Positions 1-12,283 of a stretch of 64,000 bases of DNA are shown in pieces. Position 1 is the first letter of the stretch, and the number at the start of each line of letters is the position of its first letter. Source of the stretch: Pelagibacteraceae bacterium AG-325-J17. Its GTDB lineage: Bacteria > Pseudomonadota > Alphaproteobacteria > Pelagibacterales > Pelagibacteraceae. The stretch covers positions 1 to 64,000 of the forward strand of contig QBYM01000004.1 of assembly GCA_003282825.1 (NCBI GenBank), given 5' to 3'. The translations under genes and the position numbers were made by a program. A model generated the notes under the pieces. The model worked only from the letters and a program-made list of their open reading frames with translations, did no database searches and was not told where the DNA came from.

Positions 1-306
1 CTAAAAGCTGTTAAAGGTCAATGGGGAAGAAGAAAAAATACAATCCGAGTTGCAAAGCAAGCTATGGAAAAAGCTATGCAATATGCTTATAGAGATCGTA
101 GAAATAAAAAAAGGGAATTTAAATCTCTTTGGATACAAAGAATTAATGCAGGTGTGAGAGCCGAAGGCATGACTTATTCAAGGTTTATTAATGGATTAAA
201 TAAGTGCGGAATTAAAATTGATAGAAAAATTCTAGCTGAGATAGCGTATGATAGTCCAGAAGCCTTTAAAACTATAGTTCAAAAAGCACAATCTGCTTTA
301 AATTAA
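1..306 (+). CDS. rplT: 50S ribosomal protein L20, C-terminal part (5' end outside window)
   Basis: The reading frame is open from base 1 (no start codon in the window) to a TAA at 304-306, giving the last 101 residues of L20. The basic segment [17 protein letters not shown] followed by [13 protein letters not shown] and LWIQRINAG is typical of L20. L20 binds 23S rRNA early in 50S assembly. It is followed 43 bp later by pheS, the rplT-pheS-pheT order familiar from many bacteria, so the missing upstream genes are probably infC and rpmI. The ORF-track start at 64 is an internal Met, not the true start. Confidence 0.95.
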   Translation, partial: LKAVKGQWGRRKNTIRVAKQAMEKAMQYAYRDRRNKKREFKSLWIQRINAGVRAEGMTYSRFINGLNKCGIKIDRKILAEIAYDSPEAFKTIVQKAQSALN

Positions 307-349
307 TCTTCACTATTGTTTTATTTTCCTGAAGAAATAATCTGTTAAA

Positions 350-1417
350 ATGTCTGATCTAAAAAAAATAAGAGATGAATTTATTTCAAAACTGAAGGGT
401 AAATTAGATCTCTCAGAGATAAATCAAATAAAATCCGATCTATTTGGTAAAAGTGGATTAGTTTCTTCTCAATTTAAAAAAATTGGAACAATAGTCGAGT
501 CCGAAAGAAAAAAATTTGCATCTGATTTAAATGTTATTAAAGATGAGCTACAAGATTTAATCAATTCAAAAATAAATGAAGTTAAAAATGCAGAAATAAA
601 TAAGAAATTGGATAGAGAAAAAATTGATATAACTCTACCAGAAAGACCTTTCGTTAGAGGAAAAATTCACCCAGTTTCACAAACAATTGATGAAATATCG
701 TCTATATTTTCTGAAATCGGTTTTAGTGTAGAGGAAGGTCCTGATGTAGAAAATGAATATAATAATTTTACTGCACTAAATACTCCTGATAACCATCCAG
801 CAAGAGATATGCATGATACTTTTTATTTAGATGAAAAAAAACAAAAATTATTACGTACTCATACTTCTCCAGTTCAAATTAGAACCATGTTAAAAGACAA
901 ACCACCATTTAAGATTATTGCCCCAGGCAGAACTTATAGATCAGATAGCGATCAAACACATGCTCCCATGTTTCATCAAGTTGAAGGACTTCATATAGAT
1001 AAAAATATAAATATGGGTCATTTAAAAGGATGTTTAAATCATTTAATCAAAGAGTTTTTTGAAGTAGATAAAATTAAAATGAGATTTAGACCTAGCCATT
1101 TTCCTTTTACTGAGCCATCTGCTGAAGTTGATATCGGATATGAAATGAAAGATGGAAAAATAATAATTGGAGAAGGTGATCAATGGCTTGAAATTCTAGG
1201 ATGTGGAATGGTTCATCCAAATGTTTTGAAAAATGTGAAAGTTGATCCGATAAAGTTTCAAGGGTACGCATTTGGCATTGGAATTGACAGATTAGCAATG
1301 TTAAAATATGGGATCAATGACTTAAGAGCATTTTTTGATTGTGATTATAGATGGTTGAATCATTTTGGATTTGATCCTTTGGATGTACCAACAAATTATA
1401 GAGGCCTTAGCAGATGA
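350..1417 (+). CDS. pheS: Phenylalanine--tRNA ligase alpha subunit
   Basis: Catalytic subunit of the alpha2beta2 phenylalanyl-tRNA synthetase, which charges tRNA-Phe in the cytoplasm. At 355 aa it has normal length: an N-terminal coiled-coil arm of about 90 residues that contacts tRNA, then a class II catalytic core. Motif 2 appears as [21 protein letters not shown] and motif 3 as [14 protein letters not shown] near the C-terminus. The stop codon overlaps the pheT start by 4 nt (ATGA), so the two are translationally coupled. The 43-bp gap after rplT holds no obvious terminator. Confidence 0.98.
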   Translation: MSDLKKIRDEFISKLKGKLDLSEINQIKSDLFGKSGLVSSQFKKIGTIVESERKKFASDLNVIKDELQDLINSKINEVKNAEINKKLDREKIDITLPERPFVRGKIHPVSQTIDEISSIFSEIGFSVEEGPDVENEYNNFTALNTPDNHPARDMHDTFYLDEKKQKLLRTHTSPVQIRTMLKDKPPFKIIAPGRTYRSDSDQTHAPMFHQVEGLHIDKNINMGHLKGCLNHLIKEFFEVDKIKMRFRPSHFPFTEPSAEVDIGYEMKDGKIIIGEGDQWLEILGCGMVHPNVLKNVKVDPIKFQGYAFGIGIDRLAMLKYGINDLRAFFDCDYRWLNHFGFDPLDVPTNYRGLSR

Positions 1418-3819
1418 AAATTACATTTGATTGGCTTCAAGATCATTTAAAGACTAATTTAAAAGAAAAACATCTTCTAAAGCAACTTACCAATATAGGA
1501 TTAGAAGTGGAAAGTGTGGATAGTCTATCTTCTGATAATAAAGCATTTAAAATAGCAAAAATTGTCAAAACTGAAAAACACCCAAATGCAGATCGACTTA
1601 AAGTTTGCGATGTTGATGTTGGAGAAAAAGAATTTAAAAAGGTTGTTTGTGGAGCTGCTAATGCAAGAAAAGGACTAATTACTATTTATGCACCACCAGG
1701 CGCAACTATTCCTAAAACTAAAACAAAATTAGTAGTAGCTAAAATTAGAGATGTCACTTCTTATGGAATGCTTTGTTCAGAGTCAGAATTAAATTTGTCT
1801 GATGAAAGTGATGGGATAACTGAATTATCAACTAAATTTGAAAAAAGTATCGGTAAAAATTTTTTTGCAAAATCAAAGTCCAATCTTATTGATTTGTCAA
1901 TAACGCCTAACAGACCAGACTGTCTTGGTTTTAGAGGAATAGCCAGAGACCTTGCTGCATCAGGTTTTGGAAAATTATTGGAATTAAAAGAAAAAAAAAT
2001 TAAATCAATAACAAAACAAACTTTAAAAATTAAAATTATCAAAGAAAAAAATCAAGGATGTACTGCTTTTGGAAGCTGTTTAATTACAAATGTAAAAAAT
2101 ACAGAAAGTCCCCAATGGCTAAAAAATAAATTAATTTCAGTTGGTCAAAAACCAATATCAGCGATAGTTGATATTACAAATTATGTTATGCTTGATATAA
2201 ATCGTCCATTGCATGCATATGATGCTGATAAGATTGAAAAAAGTATAATTGTTCGAAATTCAAATCCTGGAGAAAAATTTACTGCTCTAGACAATAAAGA
2301 TTATAAATTGGAGAAGAATATGTGCGTGATAAGCGATCAAAAAGGAGTTTTAGGGTTAGGTGGAATTATTGGAGGAATTAGATCAGGTACAGAATTAGAT
2401 ACTAAAAATATATTGTTAGAATCAGCCTATTTTGAACCAAGATCAATTAGAAATACATCAAAAAAATTAAATCTCGATACTGATGCAAAGTTTAGATTTG
2501 AAAGAGGTATTGATCCATTATCCATTAAAGCAGGCTTAAATAAAGCAGCATCATTGATAAAAGAAATTTGTGGTGGAAAAATTAGTAAAATAGATGTCCA
2601 AAAAATTGAAACTCATAAAACTCAAATTGTTAAATTTGATACCAATTTATTTGAAAAAATATCTGGTTTTAAAATTTCTGTCAAAGAAATGATAAAAATT
2701 TTAGAAGATCTTGGTTTTAAATGTAAAAAAGAAAAAAAATATTTGAAGTTAACTGTTCCATCATGGAGACCTGATATATCGCAAGAAATAGATATTGTTG
2801 AAGAATTAGTAAGGATAAGTGGTTTTGATAAAATAAAAATTATACCCCCAATCAAAGAAAGAACTAAACCTACACTAACTCAAACGCAAAAAATGTTTCA
2901 TTTTTTACAAAGAGCAATTGCCTCAAAAGGGTATTTAGAGGCGATAACCTGGTCTTTTACAGACTCAAATTATAATGATTATTTTAAACAAACAAAAAAA
3001 GAAATTAAAATTATAAATCCCATAAGTTCTGAATTAGGAGTTTTGAGAAGCTCAATATTTTCAAATCTGATTATGTATATGAGTAAAAATCTAGATAGAG
3101 GTTTTAGAGATTTATCAATATTTGAGATAGGTCCTGTTTTTTTTGGTTCTAGTCCAGGCGAACAAACAACAGTTGTGTGTGGTTTATCATCAGGTAAAAA
3201 ATCTAGACTATCTTGGATTGATAAAGAGAGAGACGTGGATGTATTTGATGTTAAAAGAGATGTGGTACAAACTCTAATCGAAGCAGGTTATAATTCTGAC
3301 AAATTTTTTATAGATGACGATACACCAAATTATTATCACCCAGGTAAGTCAGGTAGAATTTTCCTAAATAAAGATAAAGATCAAGTTGCAGCATATTTTG
3401 GTGAGATTCATCCAAATATCTTAAAAAAGATAGATATAAAAATAGACACTTTGATAGGTTTTGAAATTTTTCTTGAACATTTAAAGTTTTCTAAAAAAAC
3501 GTTGAATGATCAGAAGTCAAAATTTACTACCTCAGATTTTCAAAAATCAGAGAGAGACTTTGCATTTATAGTTAATAAAGATGTAAAAGCCCAAGATTTG
3601 ATAAATGCTATTTCTGGTGTTGATCAAAAATTAATTAGCAATATAAAAGTCTTTGATGTCTATGAAGGTGAAAATATTCCTGATAATCAAAAGTCGATAG
3701 CAATCAACTTAACAATACAGTCATTAGAAAAAACATTGAACGATAGTGATTTAGAAAAAATTAATAAATTAATTATCGAAACAGTAGAAAATAAAACTGG
3801 TGCTAAAATTCGATCCTAA
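1414..3819 (+). CDS. pheT: Phenylalanine--tRNA ligase beta subunit
   Basis: Partner of PheS, 801 aa, full length. The N-terminal EMAP-II/OB-fold tRNA-binding domain (about residues 40-150) shows [19 protein letters not shown]. The B3/B4 editing region and B5 domain follow, and the C-terminal ferredoxin-fold anticodon-binding domain (about 705-801) begins near [15 protein letters not shown]. The beta subunit supplies tRNA recognition and hydrolysis of mischarged Tyr-tRNA-Phe. The start overlaps the pheS stop by 4 nt; lepA follows after 8 nt. Confidence 0.98.
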   Translation: MKITFDWLQDHLKTNLKEKHLLKQLTNIGLEVESVDSLSSDNKAFKIAKIVKTEKHPNADRLKVCDVDVGEKEFKKVVCGAANARKGLITIYAPPGATIPKTKTKLVVAKIRDVTSYGMLCSESELNLSDESDGITELSTKFEKSIGKNFFAKSKSNLIDLSITPNRPDCLGFRGIARDLAASGFGKLLELKEKKIKSITKQTLKIKIIKEKNQGCTAFGSCLITNVKNTESPQWLKNKLISVGQKPISAIVDITNYVMLDINRPLHAYDADKIEKSIIVRNSNPGEKFTALDNKDYKLEKNMCVISDQKGVLGLGGIIGGIRSGTELDTKNILLESAYFEPRSIRNTSKKLNLDTDAKFRFERGIDPLSIKAGLNKAASLIKEICGGKISKIDVQKIETHKTQIVKFDTNLFEKISGFKISVKEMIKILEDLGFKCKKEKKYLKLTVPSWRPDISQEIDIVEELVRISGFDKIKIIPPIKERTKPTLTQTQKMFHFLQRAIASKGYLEAITWSFTDSNYNDYFKQTKKEIKIINPISSELGVLRSSIFSNLIMYMSKNLDRGFRDLSIFEIGPVFFGSSPGEQTTVVCGLSSGKKSRLSWIDKERDVDVFDVKRDVVQTLIEAGYNSDKFFIDDDTPNYYHPGKSGRIFLNKDKDQVAAYFGEIHPNILKKIDIKIDTLIGFEIFLEHLKFSKKTLNDQKSKFTTSDFQKSERDFAFIVNKDVKAQDLINAISGVDQKLISNIKVFDVYEGENIPDNQKSIAINLTIQSLEKTLNDSDLEKINKLIIETVENKTGAKIRS

Positions 3820-3827
3820 AAATTAAA

Positions 3828-5636
3828 ATGAGCACTATTGATAACATAAGAAATTTTGCAATTATTGCCCACATTGATCATGGTAAATCTACAATAGCTG
3901 ATAGAATAATTCACAAGTGTGGGGGATTAACTGAGAGAGAAATGAAAGCTCAAGTTTTAGATTCAATGGATATTGAGAGAGAAAGAGGGATAACTATTAA
4001 AGCACAAACAGTTAAATTAAATTACAAGGCCAAAAGTGGAAAAGAATATATCTTAAATATAATAGATACACCTGGACATGTTGATTTTAGTTATGAGGTT
4101 AGTAGATCTCTTTATGCCTGTGAGGGCTCCATATTGATTGTAGATAGTACTCAAGGTGTAGAGGCTCAAACTCTAGCAAATGTATATCAAGCAATGGATA
4201 TAAATCATGAAATCATTCCAGTACTAAATAAAATTGATTTACCAGCATCAGATTTAGAGAAAACCAATAAGCAGATTGAAGATGTAATTGGTATAGATAC
4301 TGAAAATGCAGTCCCATGTTCTGGTAAAACTGGGGAAGGTATTGAAGAAATTTTAGAACAAATAATTAACAAATTGCCAAGTCCAAAAGGAAACCTCAAT
4401 GAGGATTTAAAATGTTTATTAGTTGATAGTTGGTATGACACTTATCTTGGAGTGGTAATTTTAGTAAGAGTTATAAACGGTAAGATTAGAAAAAATATGA
4501 AAGTTAAAATGTTATCGACTAGTCAAGACTATGTTATTGAAAAAGTTGGAATTTTTACTCCAAAACCAAAAGACATAGACGAATTAAAAGCTGGTGAAAT
4601 TGGTTTTATAACAACTGGAATAAAGATTTTGTCTGAAACTAAAGTTGGGGATACAATTTGTGACTCTGAAAAACCTTTAGTTGAAGCTTTACCAGGATTT
4701 AAACCAAGTAAACCAGTTGTTTTTTGTGGATTATTTCCAGTTGATAGTTCTGAATATCAAAAACTAAAAGATGGATTAGCAAAATTACAACTAAATGATG
4801 CTAGTTTTTCATTTGAAGCTGAGTCTTCATCAGCTTTAGGATTAGGTTTTAGATGTGGATTTTTAGGTCTGCTTCACCTTGAGATAATCACTGAAAGATT
4901 AGAAAGAGAATTTGATGTTAACTTATTAACAACTACTCCGGGGGTTGTTTATAAAGTTCATCTGAATAAAGGTGATATTTTAGATCTACAAAATCCATCA
5001 AGTCTTCCTGATCCAACATTAATTAAATTTATTGAAGAGCCTTGGATTAAAGCTACAGTTATTACACCAGATCAGTACTTAGGCTCAATTATAAAATTAT
5101 GTCAGGATAAAAGAGGTATACAAACTAATTTAAGCTATTCAGGTAACAGAGCTGTTTTAAGTTATGAATTACCTTTAAACGAGGTAGTTTTCGATTTTAA
5201 TGACAGAATTAAGTCAATGACCAGTGGTTATGCTAGTTTTGATTATGAGATCGTTGGGTATAGAGAAGGTGAACTTGTTAAACTCGGTATCTTAGTAAAT
5301 GGTGAGACTGTTGATGCTCTAGCAATAATGATTCATAAAGATTTTGCTCAAAGAACAGGAAGAGAAGTTTGTGAAAAACTGAAAGATTTAATTCCAAGAC
5401 ATAATTTTATGATTCCAGTACAAGCGGCGATTGGTGGAAAAATTATTGCAAGAGAAACTATCAAAGGTTTTAAAAAAGATGTTTTAACAAAAATTCATGG
5501 TGGTGGTGCCACAGATAGAAAAAGAAAATTATTAGAAAAACAGAAGAAAGGAAAAGCTAGATCAAAACAATTTGGTAAAGTTGAAATTCCTCAAGAAGCG
5601 TTTATTGGGGTTTTAAAAATTAACAACAAAACTTAG
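3828..5636 (+). CDS. lepA: Elongation factor 4 (LepA), translational GTPase
   Basis: A 602-aa translation GTPase. The G motifs are intact: AHIDHGKST (G1), DTPGHVDF (G3) and NKIDLP (G4). EF-G-like domains III and V and the LepA-specific C-terminal domain (RRHNF-type region, ending in [23 protein letters not shown]) are present. LepA acts on the ribosome (back-translocation or initiation/biogenesis roles have been proposed for the family). It is the last gene of the plus-strand rplT-pheST-lepA run. Its 3' end overlaps the convergent oxidoreductase gene by 4 nt, leaving no room for a separate terminator. Confidence 0.98.
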   Translation: MSTIDNIRNFAIIAHIDHGKSTIADRIIHKCGGLTEREMKAQVLDSMDIERERGITIKAQTVKLNYKAKSGKEYILNIIDTPGHVDFSYEVSRSLYACEGSILIVDSTQGVEAQTLANVYQAMDINHEIIPVLNKIDLPASDLEKTNKQIEDVIGIDTENAVPCSGKTGEGIEEILEQIINKLPSPKGNLNEDLKCLLVDSWYDTYLGVVILVRVINGKIRKNMKVKMLSTSQDYVIEKVGIFTPKPKDIDELKAGEIGFITTGIKILSETKVGDTICDSEKPLVEALPGFKPSKPVVFCGLFPVDSSEYQKLKDGLAKLQLNDASFSFEAESSSALGLGFRCGFLGLLHLEIITERLEREFDVNLLTTTPGVVYKVHLNKGDILDLQNPSSLPDPTLIKFIEEPWIKATVITPDQYLGSIIKLCQDKRGIQTNLSYSGNRAVLSYELPLNEVVFDFNDRIKSMTSGYASFDYEIVGYREGELVKLGILVNGETVDALAIMIHKDFAQRTGREVCEKLKDLIPRHNFMIPVQAAIGGKIIARETIKGFKKDVLTKIHGGGATDRKRKLLEKQKKGKARSKQFGKVEIPQEAFIGVLKINNKT

Positions 5637-6466
5637 CTATGTTTTAGCAATTTTTTTTCAATTTTAAACAGCAATTTATAAGTTTCAATATTTGAATTTA
5701 AATCATTTATATGTTTAGAGTTACAATATTTTTCTAACAGGATTTTGACGGTTCTTTGATTTTTTTTTAAATAACCATTATAATTTTTTTTTTTTTTATT
5801 TTCATAAAAAATTACTTTTTTTGAAGGTTTGTTAAGATTATTTGAAAAATATAGAAATATCTCAAAATTATTTAGTGTAAACGATAAATCTAAATATTCT
5901 ATAATTTTACTTTTAATTTTCATTTTTTTATATTTTAAAATTTTAAATTTATTTGGTTTACCAAAAAGATTTGTGATGATTGCAAGTGGATGCGGTAGCC
6001 AATCAAAAAAGGGCTTTTTATAGGAATTATAGCGTTCATGTTTTCCATAAATCATTTCGATTTTACTTAAATTATTGATTTTACTAAATTTTTTTAAGAC
6101 TTTATCTTTTTCAAAATTTAAAAGATCATTGTGATGAATTAAAATTTTTTTTTTAAAATTTTTATTTAAGATAAGCAATTTTTTAAATTGATTTAAATTT
6201 TCAACTATAGGTTTTTCAATAATAATATCTTTATTAGCTTTGTAGGCATGTCTTAAATATTTAAAGTGTGTCCAAATTGGTGAAGTAATAATAAAAACAT
6301 CAATATCTTTCTCATTAAAAATTTTTTTAATTGATAATAAATTTTTGTTTAAAATTTTTCTTGTTAAAATTTTTTTTAAGCAAAAATTATTTTTTCTTTT
6401 AATTTCTTTTGCAAAAATTTTTCCCATTTTTCCATATCCAATTAAACCAACATTAAATATTTTCAT
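5633..6466 (-). CDS. Gfo/Idh/MocA-family NAD(P)-dependent oxidoreductase
   Basis: The N-terminal Rossmann fold has GLIGYGKMG, followed by [11 protein letters not shown] and the family EKP motif ([10 protein letters not shown]), where the lysine is usually catalytic. At 277 aa it is shorter than most Gfo/Idh proteins (about 320-350), and the C-terminal beta-sheet domain is compact. The family oxidises or reduces sugars and sugar nucleotides. As the last gene of the minus-strand sugar operon it probably acts on a keto-deoxysugar made by its neighbours; the exact substrate cannot be read from the sequence. Its start overlaps the methyltransferase stop by 4 nt. Confidence 0.8.
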   Translation of the reverse strand: MKIFNVGLIGYGKMGKIFAKEIKRKNNFCLKKILTRKILNKNLLSIKKIFNEKDIDVFIITSPIWTHFKYLRHAYKANKDIIIEKPIVENLNQFKKLLILNKNFKKKILIHHNDLLNFEKDKVLKKFSKINNLSKIEMIYGKHERYNSYKKPFFDWLPHPLAIITNLFGKPNKFKILKYKKMKIKSKIIEYLDLSFTLNNFEIFLYFSNNLNKPSKKVIFYENKKKKNYNGYLKKNQRTVKILLEKYCNSKHINDLNSNIETYKLLFKIEKKLLKHS

Positions 6467-7719
6467 TGTAATATTTTCGGTTTTGGAAATGGAACTAAAA
6501 ATTTCAAACTTTTTCTCTTTTTTAATTTATTTTTTTTTATATTTTTAATTATTATGTCAGAGTAATTCCAAGCAAAAATAATAAGAATATCTAAATTTCT
6601 TCGGAATAGATATCTTGGATCTAAAATTTTTATTTGAGTACCAGGTAAATATAAGCCTTGCTTAAGTTTATTATCATCAAAGATAAATTTTAAAGCTTTA
6701 TGTTTATCTAAATTAAAATAATTCAGCAATGTTGTTGTCTTTGCTGCCGCACCATATCCAGCAATATTATAATTTTTTTCATCAAAGTTTTTAAGAATCT
6801 TTTGAAGTTGAACCTTACAATTATAAATTTTCTCTCTGAATTTCTTGTATGTGTTAATATTAAATAGTTTATATATTTTTTTTTCTTTAATAAATTGATT
6901 ATTAATTTTTTTTTTATTTCTAGTTCTTGAATTTTTTGTAATGTAAACTCTTAAAGATCCTCCTTGTGCCTTAGTTATTTCAAAGTCAAATAATTTTAAA
7001 TTAAACTTTTTTATGAATTTAGAGATTGGAGACAACGCATGATAGTCTAAATGTTCGTGATATATTGTATCAAATGTATTTTTTTTCAAAACAGATCCTC
7101 TATAGGAAACTTCAAAAATAAAAATACCATCATCTTTTAGTAAATTTTTAACCCCTCTAAAAAAATCATTCAAGTTTTCTACATGAGCACAAACGTGATT
7201 TGCCGTAATAATATCAAATTTTTGATATTTTTTTTTTATCTTAAAACTTGTTTTTTCTGTAAAAAAATCGTCAATTTGTATTATACCTTTATTAGTAGTT
7301 AATTTTTTTAGATTTTTTGCTGGATCTATTCCTACCCTAAAAAATTTTTTTTTATTAAAAAAATTCAAAAAAGTACCATCGTTAGATGCAATATCTAAAA
7401 TTTTACCACCTTTTCTTTTAAACTTTTTTTCTATTTTTTTAGCGTAGTTTTTAAAGTGTAAAAAATTTTTATAAGAAGTATTTGTTTTATATAGGTAATT
7501 ACTAAACATTTTTTCAGGTTTAACGGAATGTGATAATTGTAAGTGGCCACAACCATTACATAAATTTAAGCTCAGAGGGTATTTTTTTAATTTATTACTA
7601 ACATTCTTATTCGAATAAGAATTTGCTAAAGGTGTGTAGCCTAAATCGAAGACTCCAATAATATCTTTATTGCCACATAAACGGCAGCATTTTAATAAAA
7701 CACAATCTTTTTTCTGCAC
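6463..7719 (-). CDS. SAM-dependent sugar C-methyltransferase with N-terminal zinc-binding domain
   Basis: A 418-aa protein with the three-part layout of deoxysugar C-methyltransferases of the TylC3/NovU type. It has an N-terminal zinc domain (CRLCGNK about residues 12-18, CNGCGHLQ about 54-61), a central SAM fold (ILDIASNDGTFL) and a C-terminal Rossmann-like domain (YGAAAKTTTLLNYF). YHEHLDYH near the centre matches the conserved HEH segment of the family. The known chemistry is methylation of a 4-keto-6-deoxy sugar nucleotide, which suits the adjacent RmlB-like dehydratase. It shares one base with the cupin gene upstream and overlaps the oxidoreductase downstream by 4 nt. Confidence 0.8.
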   Translation of the reverse strand: MQKKDCVLLKCCRLCGNKDIIGVFDLGYTPLANSYSNKNVSNKLKKYPLSLNLCNGCGHLQLSHSVKPEKMFSNYLYKTNTSYKNFLHFKNYAKKIEKKFKRKGGKILDIASNDGTFLNFFNKKKFFRVGIDPAKNLKKLTTNKGIIQIDDFFTEKTSFKIKKKYQKFDIITANHVCAHVENLNDFFRGVKNLLKDDGIFIFEVSYRGSVLKKNTFDTIYHEHLDYHALSPISKFIKKFNLKLFDFEITKAQGGSLRVYITKNSRTRNKKKINNQFIKEKKIYKLFNINTYKKFREKIYNCKVQLQKILKNFDEKNYNIAGYGAAAKTTTLLNYFNLDKHKALKFIFDDNKLKQGLYLPGTQIKILDPRYLFRRNLDILIIFAWNYSDIIIKNIKKNKLKKRKSLKFLVPFPKPKILQ

Positions 7720-8144
7720 TATTTATACTTTGAAATTATCGCTTTCACTTTTTTTTCTTTATCCATATTTAATCTTACTAAGTCATTTTCATAATCAAAC
7801 TTAGATCTTTTTCTGCTGCTATAAGATAAAAAATGTGTAGTTTTTAAAAAATATGCTAAATGATCTTGATCATAAGTAGTAAAAAACAAGTCACCTTTTT
7901 TCATAATTTTATAATTTAATTTTGATCCTTTTTTTCTATTTCTATAAAAAAATAAAATTTCACCTTTTAAAATATAACAAAAATGCTCATCTTTTTTATG
8001 ATAGTGATTTGCTCTTATTGACCCTTTTTTTGAAAAAATTTCAATACATGATGAAAATCCTTTATCTAGAATCTTTAATAAATAACCTCTTTCATCCTTA
8101 AAAACTTTTCCAGTTTTATGTATAAATTTAAATTTTTTTTTCAT
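7719..8144 (-). CDS. Cupin-domain protein, probable sugar-nucleotide isomerase/epimerase relative
   Basis: A 141-aa single-domain cupin. Metal- or substrate-site residues are visible in RANHYHKKDEHFCYILKGE (cupin motif 1), and DQDHLAYFL corresponds to motif 2. The position between an RmlB-like dehydratase and a C-methyltransferase suggests a ketoisomerase or epimerase acting on dTDP-4-keto-6-deoxyglucose, like FdtA/WxcM or RmlC relatives. The fold is seen in the sequence; the reaction is inferred from context. Its start overlaps the dehydratase stop by 4 nt. Confidence 0.65.
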   Translation of the reverse strand: MKKKFKFIHKTGKVFKDERGYLLKILDKGFSSCIEIFSKKGSIRANHYHKKDEHFCYILKGEILFFYRNRKKGSKLNYKIMKKGDLFFTTYDQDHLAYFLKTTHFLSYSSRKRSKFDYENDLVRLNMDKEKKVKAIISKYK

Positions 8145-9106
8145 ATTTTTTTAAAAATTTTATAATTTTTTTTATACCATTTAACTATCATTGGCAGATC
8201 TTTTAATAAATTTCTTTTTGGTCTCCATCCTAATTTTTGAATTTTTTTTGAGGAAACTGAATATCTTTTATCATTATACAACCTATCATCAGTGAACTTG
8301 ATAAATTTTTTTGGATTTTTTTTAAAAATTTTACAAATATGTCTGGCAATATTAATATTTTTTTCAAAAAAACTACTTCCAATATTGTATATACCTTTTT
8401 CCCTTTTTTTTACTAAAAAGATCAGTGCATTAGCAAAATCAACTGCAGATAAATAAAATCTTATATTTCTTCCATTCCCATGAATAGGTATAGGTTTATT
8501 TTTTATCAAATTTACAATTGAGGTTGATATTAATTTTTCAGGATATTGTCTAATACCATAAATATTATTTGCTCTAACAATAATTATTTCCTTTTTATAA
8601 GTATACTTATAACTGTTTATTAAAACTTCTGCAGCAGCTTTTGAGGCTGAATAAGGATTGGTGGGATTTACTAATTGGTTTTCATAACAAGTTCCAGTTA
8701 TTTTTTCTCCATATACCTCATCTGAACTTACATGAAGGATCTTTTTAACTTTTCTTTTTATACATTCTAATAAAAAAGCATGAGCACCAAGTGAATTTGT
8801 TTTTGTAAAATTTAGTGGGGAAATAAAAGAATTATCCACATGACTTTCAGCAGCAATATTAATTGCTAGATCACAATTTTTTAATAATCTACTATATTTA
8901 TTGGTATTAATTATATCACATTTAATAAACTTTACTCTTTTAGATTTTGTAATCGAGGAAATGAAATATCTATTCCCTGCATAAGTTAATTTATCTAAAA
9001 TTATGATATTACATTTAGGAAAATTTTTAAAAAAAGATTCAGCTACATGAGAACCAATAAATCCAGCTCCACCAGTAATAAAAATTTTTTTTAATTTGTT
9101 TTTCAT
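8141..9106 (-). CDS. rfbB: dTDP-glucose 4,6-dehydratase-like NAD-dependent epimerase/dehydratase
   Basis: Extended SDR protein of 321 aa. It has the NAD-binding GGAGFIGSH, the dehydratase catalytic SSDEVYGE (Asp-Glu pair) and the YxxxK motif in NPYSASKAAAE. These fit RmlB/RfbB, which turns dTDP-glucose into dTDP-4-keto-6-deoxyglucose. It is the first gene of the minus-strand sugar operon. No rmlA, rmlC or rmlD lies in the window, so the dTDP-glucose supply must come from elsewhere, or the substrate is another NDP-hexose. The 69-bp divergent spacer before the GT17 gene contains TATAAT-like boxes for both directions. Confidence 0.8.
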   Translation of the reverse strand: MKNKLKKIFITGGAGFIGSHVAESFFKNFPKCNIIILDKLTYAGNRYFISSITKSKRVKFIKCDIINTNKYSRLLKNCDLAINIAAESHVDNSFISPLNFTKTNSLGAHAFLLECIKRKVKKILHVSSDEVYGEKITGTCYENQLVNPTNPYSASKAAAEVLINSYKYTYKKEIIIVRANNIYGIRQYPEKLISTSIVNLIKNKPIPIHGNGRNIRFYLSAVDFANALIFLVKKREKGIYNIGSSFFEKNINIARHICKIFKKNPKKFIKFTDDRLYNDKRYSVSSKKIQKLGWRPKRNLLKDLPMIVKWYKKNYKIFKKI

Positions 9107-9175
9107 TTGTTTTATAATGGTGTACTAAACAATTAAAAGATTTATAATAAAAGCCTTAAATTTTGCAAATATAAA

Positions 9176-9994
9176 ATGAGGATATTTGACTGTTTCATGT
9201 ATTTTGATGAAGATTTGCTATTAGATTTAAGATTAAATATTTTAAACGATTTTGTAGATAAATTTATAATAGTAGAATCAAATTTAACTCACACTGGAAA
9301 ATTCAAAAAGCTTAAATTTGATATTAATAAGTTTGAAAAGTTTAAGCACAAAATAAGTTATTATCCACTGGAGAAGTTAGAAATTGATAAAAATTTAAAG
9401 TTAAAAAAAAATTGGTCACAATATCATTTGATAGACCAATCAATTAGAAATTCAATTTCAAAATATCTAACTGATGCTTCAGATGATGATTGGATTTTAA
9501 TTTCGGATATTGATGAGCTACCAAATCCAGATGTTATTCAAAATTTTAATAAAAGAAAAAAATATTCATTTTTTAAACAACAATTATTTTATTACAAATT
9601 TAATTTAAAATGTATATCAGAACCCCCATGGTATGGATCGCGTTTATGTGTTAAAAAGTTTCTTAAATCACCACAATGGTTGAGAAATATTAAAGTGAAT
9701 GATGGAAATAACTTTTTCAAAAAATTTTTTTATAATCATCAGATATTAGAAAATGGTGGATGGCATTTTAGTTCAGTTAAAAAACCATCTGAAATTATAA
9801 CTAAACTCAAATCATTTGCACACAATGAACTAGTTAAAGAATATATGCTAAATGAAAATTACATAAAAAATAAGATAGAAAATTATCAAGATATTTTTGA
9901 AAGAAATGTTATTCTAAAAAAAGTTGAATTGAACAATGATTTACCAGAATATCTTATGAGAAATATAAGCAAGTATAGTGAATTTATAATTTAA
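9176..9994 (+). CDS. Glycosyltransferase family 17 protein
   Basis: The opening [20 protein letters not shown] and [12 protein letters not shown] are typical of GT17, the family of animal beta-1,4-mannosyl-glycoprotein GlcNAc transferase (MGAT3) and scattered bacterial homologues. [16 protein letters not shown] supplies the acidic nucleotide-sugar/metal motif, and GGWHFSSV lies in the C-terminal half. The protein is 272 aa with no membrane segment. It probably adds a sugar to a surface glycan; donor and acceptor are unknown. It diverges from the sugar operon. A TATAAT box is at 9143-9148 about 28 nt before the start. Confidence 0.8.
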   Translation: MRIFDCFMYFDEDLLLDLRLNILNDFVDKFIIVESNLTHTGKFKKLKFDINKFEKFKHKISYYPLEKLEIDKNLKLKKNWSQYHLIDQSIRNSISKYLTDASDDDWILISDIDELPNPDVIQNFNKRKKYSFFKQQLFYYKFNLKCISEPPWYGSRLCVKKFLKSPQWLRNIKVNDGNNFFKKFFYNHQILENGGWHFSSVKKPSEIITKLKSFAHNELVKEYMLNENYIKNKIENYQDIFERNVILKKVELNNDLPEYLMRNISKYSEFII

Positions 9995-10012
9995 CTATTA
10001 TATTCACAGCTA

Positions 10013-10102
10013 GGAGAGGTGGCCGAGTGGTTGAAGGCGCACGCTTGGAAAGCGTGTAAAGGGGAAACTCTTTCATGGGTTCGAATCCCATTCTCTCCAC
10101 CA
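10013..10102 (+). tRNA. tRNA-Ser (anticodon GGA)
   Basis: A class II tRNA with a long variable arm. The acceptor stem ggagagg pairs with tctctcc, and 3' ACCA is encoded. The anticodon arm cgctTGGAAagcg reads GGA for UCC/UCU serine codons. The variable arm is about gtaaaggggaaactctttc, and the T-loop ttcgaat is canonical. It lies directly downstream of the GT17 gene at the edge of the sugar island, a frequent position for island insertion. Confidence 0.97.
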
Positions 10103-10186
10103 TGAATAAGCTTTGTTTTCTCAGTTATATTTAGCCTTTTTTACTCTTTATTAAATTATAAAAAGAGCAATTTCATTTAAAAATGG

Positions 10187-10192
10187 TATAAT
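10187..10192 (+). promoter_or_regulatory. Probable sigma-70 -10 box for gyrB
   Basis: TATAAT lies 24 nt before the gyrB start in the only sizeable gap (114 bp) between tRNA-Ser and gyrB. I see no convincing -35 at 16-18 bp. An imperfect hairpin, CTCTTT (10144-10149) with AAAGAG (10162-10167), precedes it and may be a weak end signal for the tRNA transcript. Confidence 0.45.
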
Positions 10193-10195
10193 TAA

Positions 10196-12280
<2,085 letters not shown>

Positions 12281-12283
12281 AAG

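Larger units (their letters stand above)
5633..10102. other. A+T-rich cell-surface sugar-modification island bounded by lepA and tRNA-Ser
   Basis: Five genes for nucleotide-sugar or glycan chemistry lie between the housekeeping genes lepA and gyrB, with tRNA-Ser at one edge. Four are on the minus strand with 1-4 nt overlaps (one operon, read rmlB-like, cupin, methyltransferase, oxidoreductase); a GT17 glycosyltransferase diverges from them. Long poly-T and poly-A runs are denser here than in the flanks, and the proteins are very rich in Lys, Asn, Ile and Phe. Island status is an inference from content, composition and the tRNA boundary; no integrase, attachment duplication or IS was seen. Confidence 0.45.

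Noticed and set aside
5760-8160. Long poly-T tracts as terminators
   Set aside because: They lie inside coding regions as lysine codons on the minus strand and have no stems.
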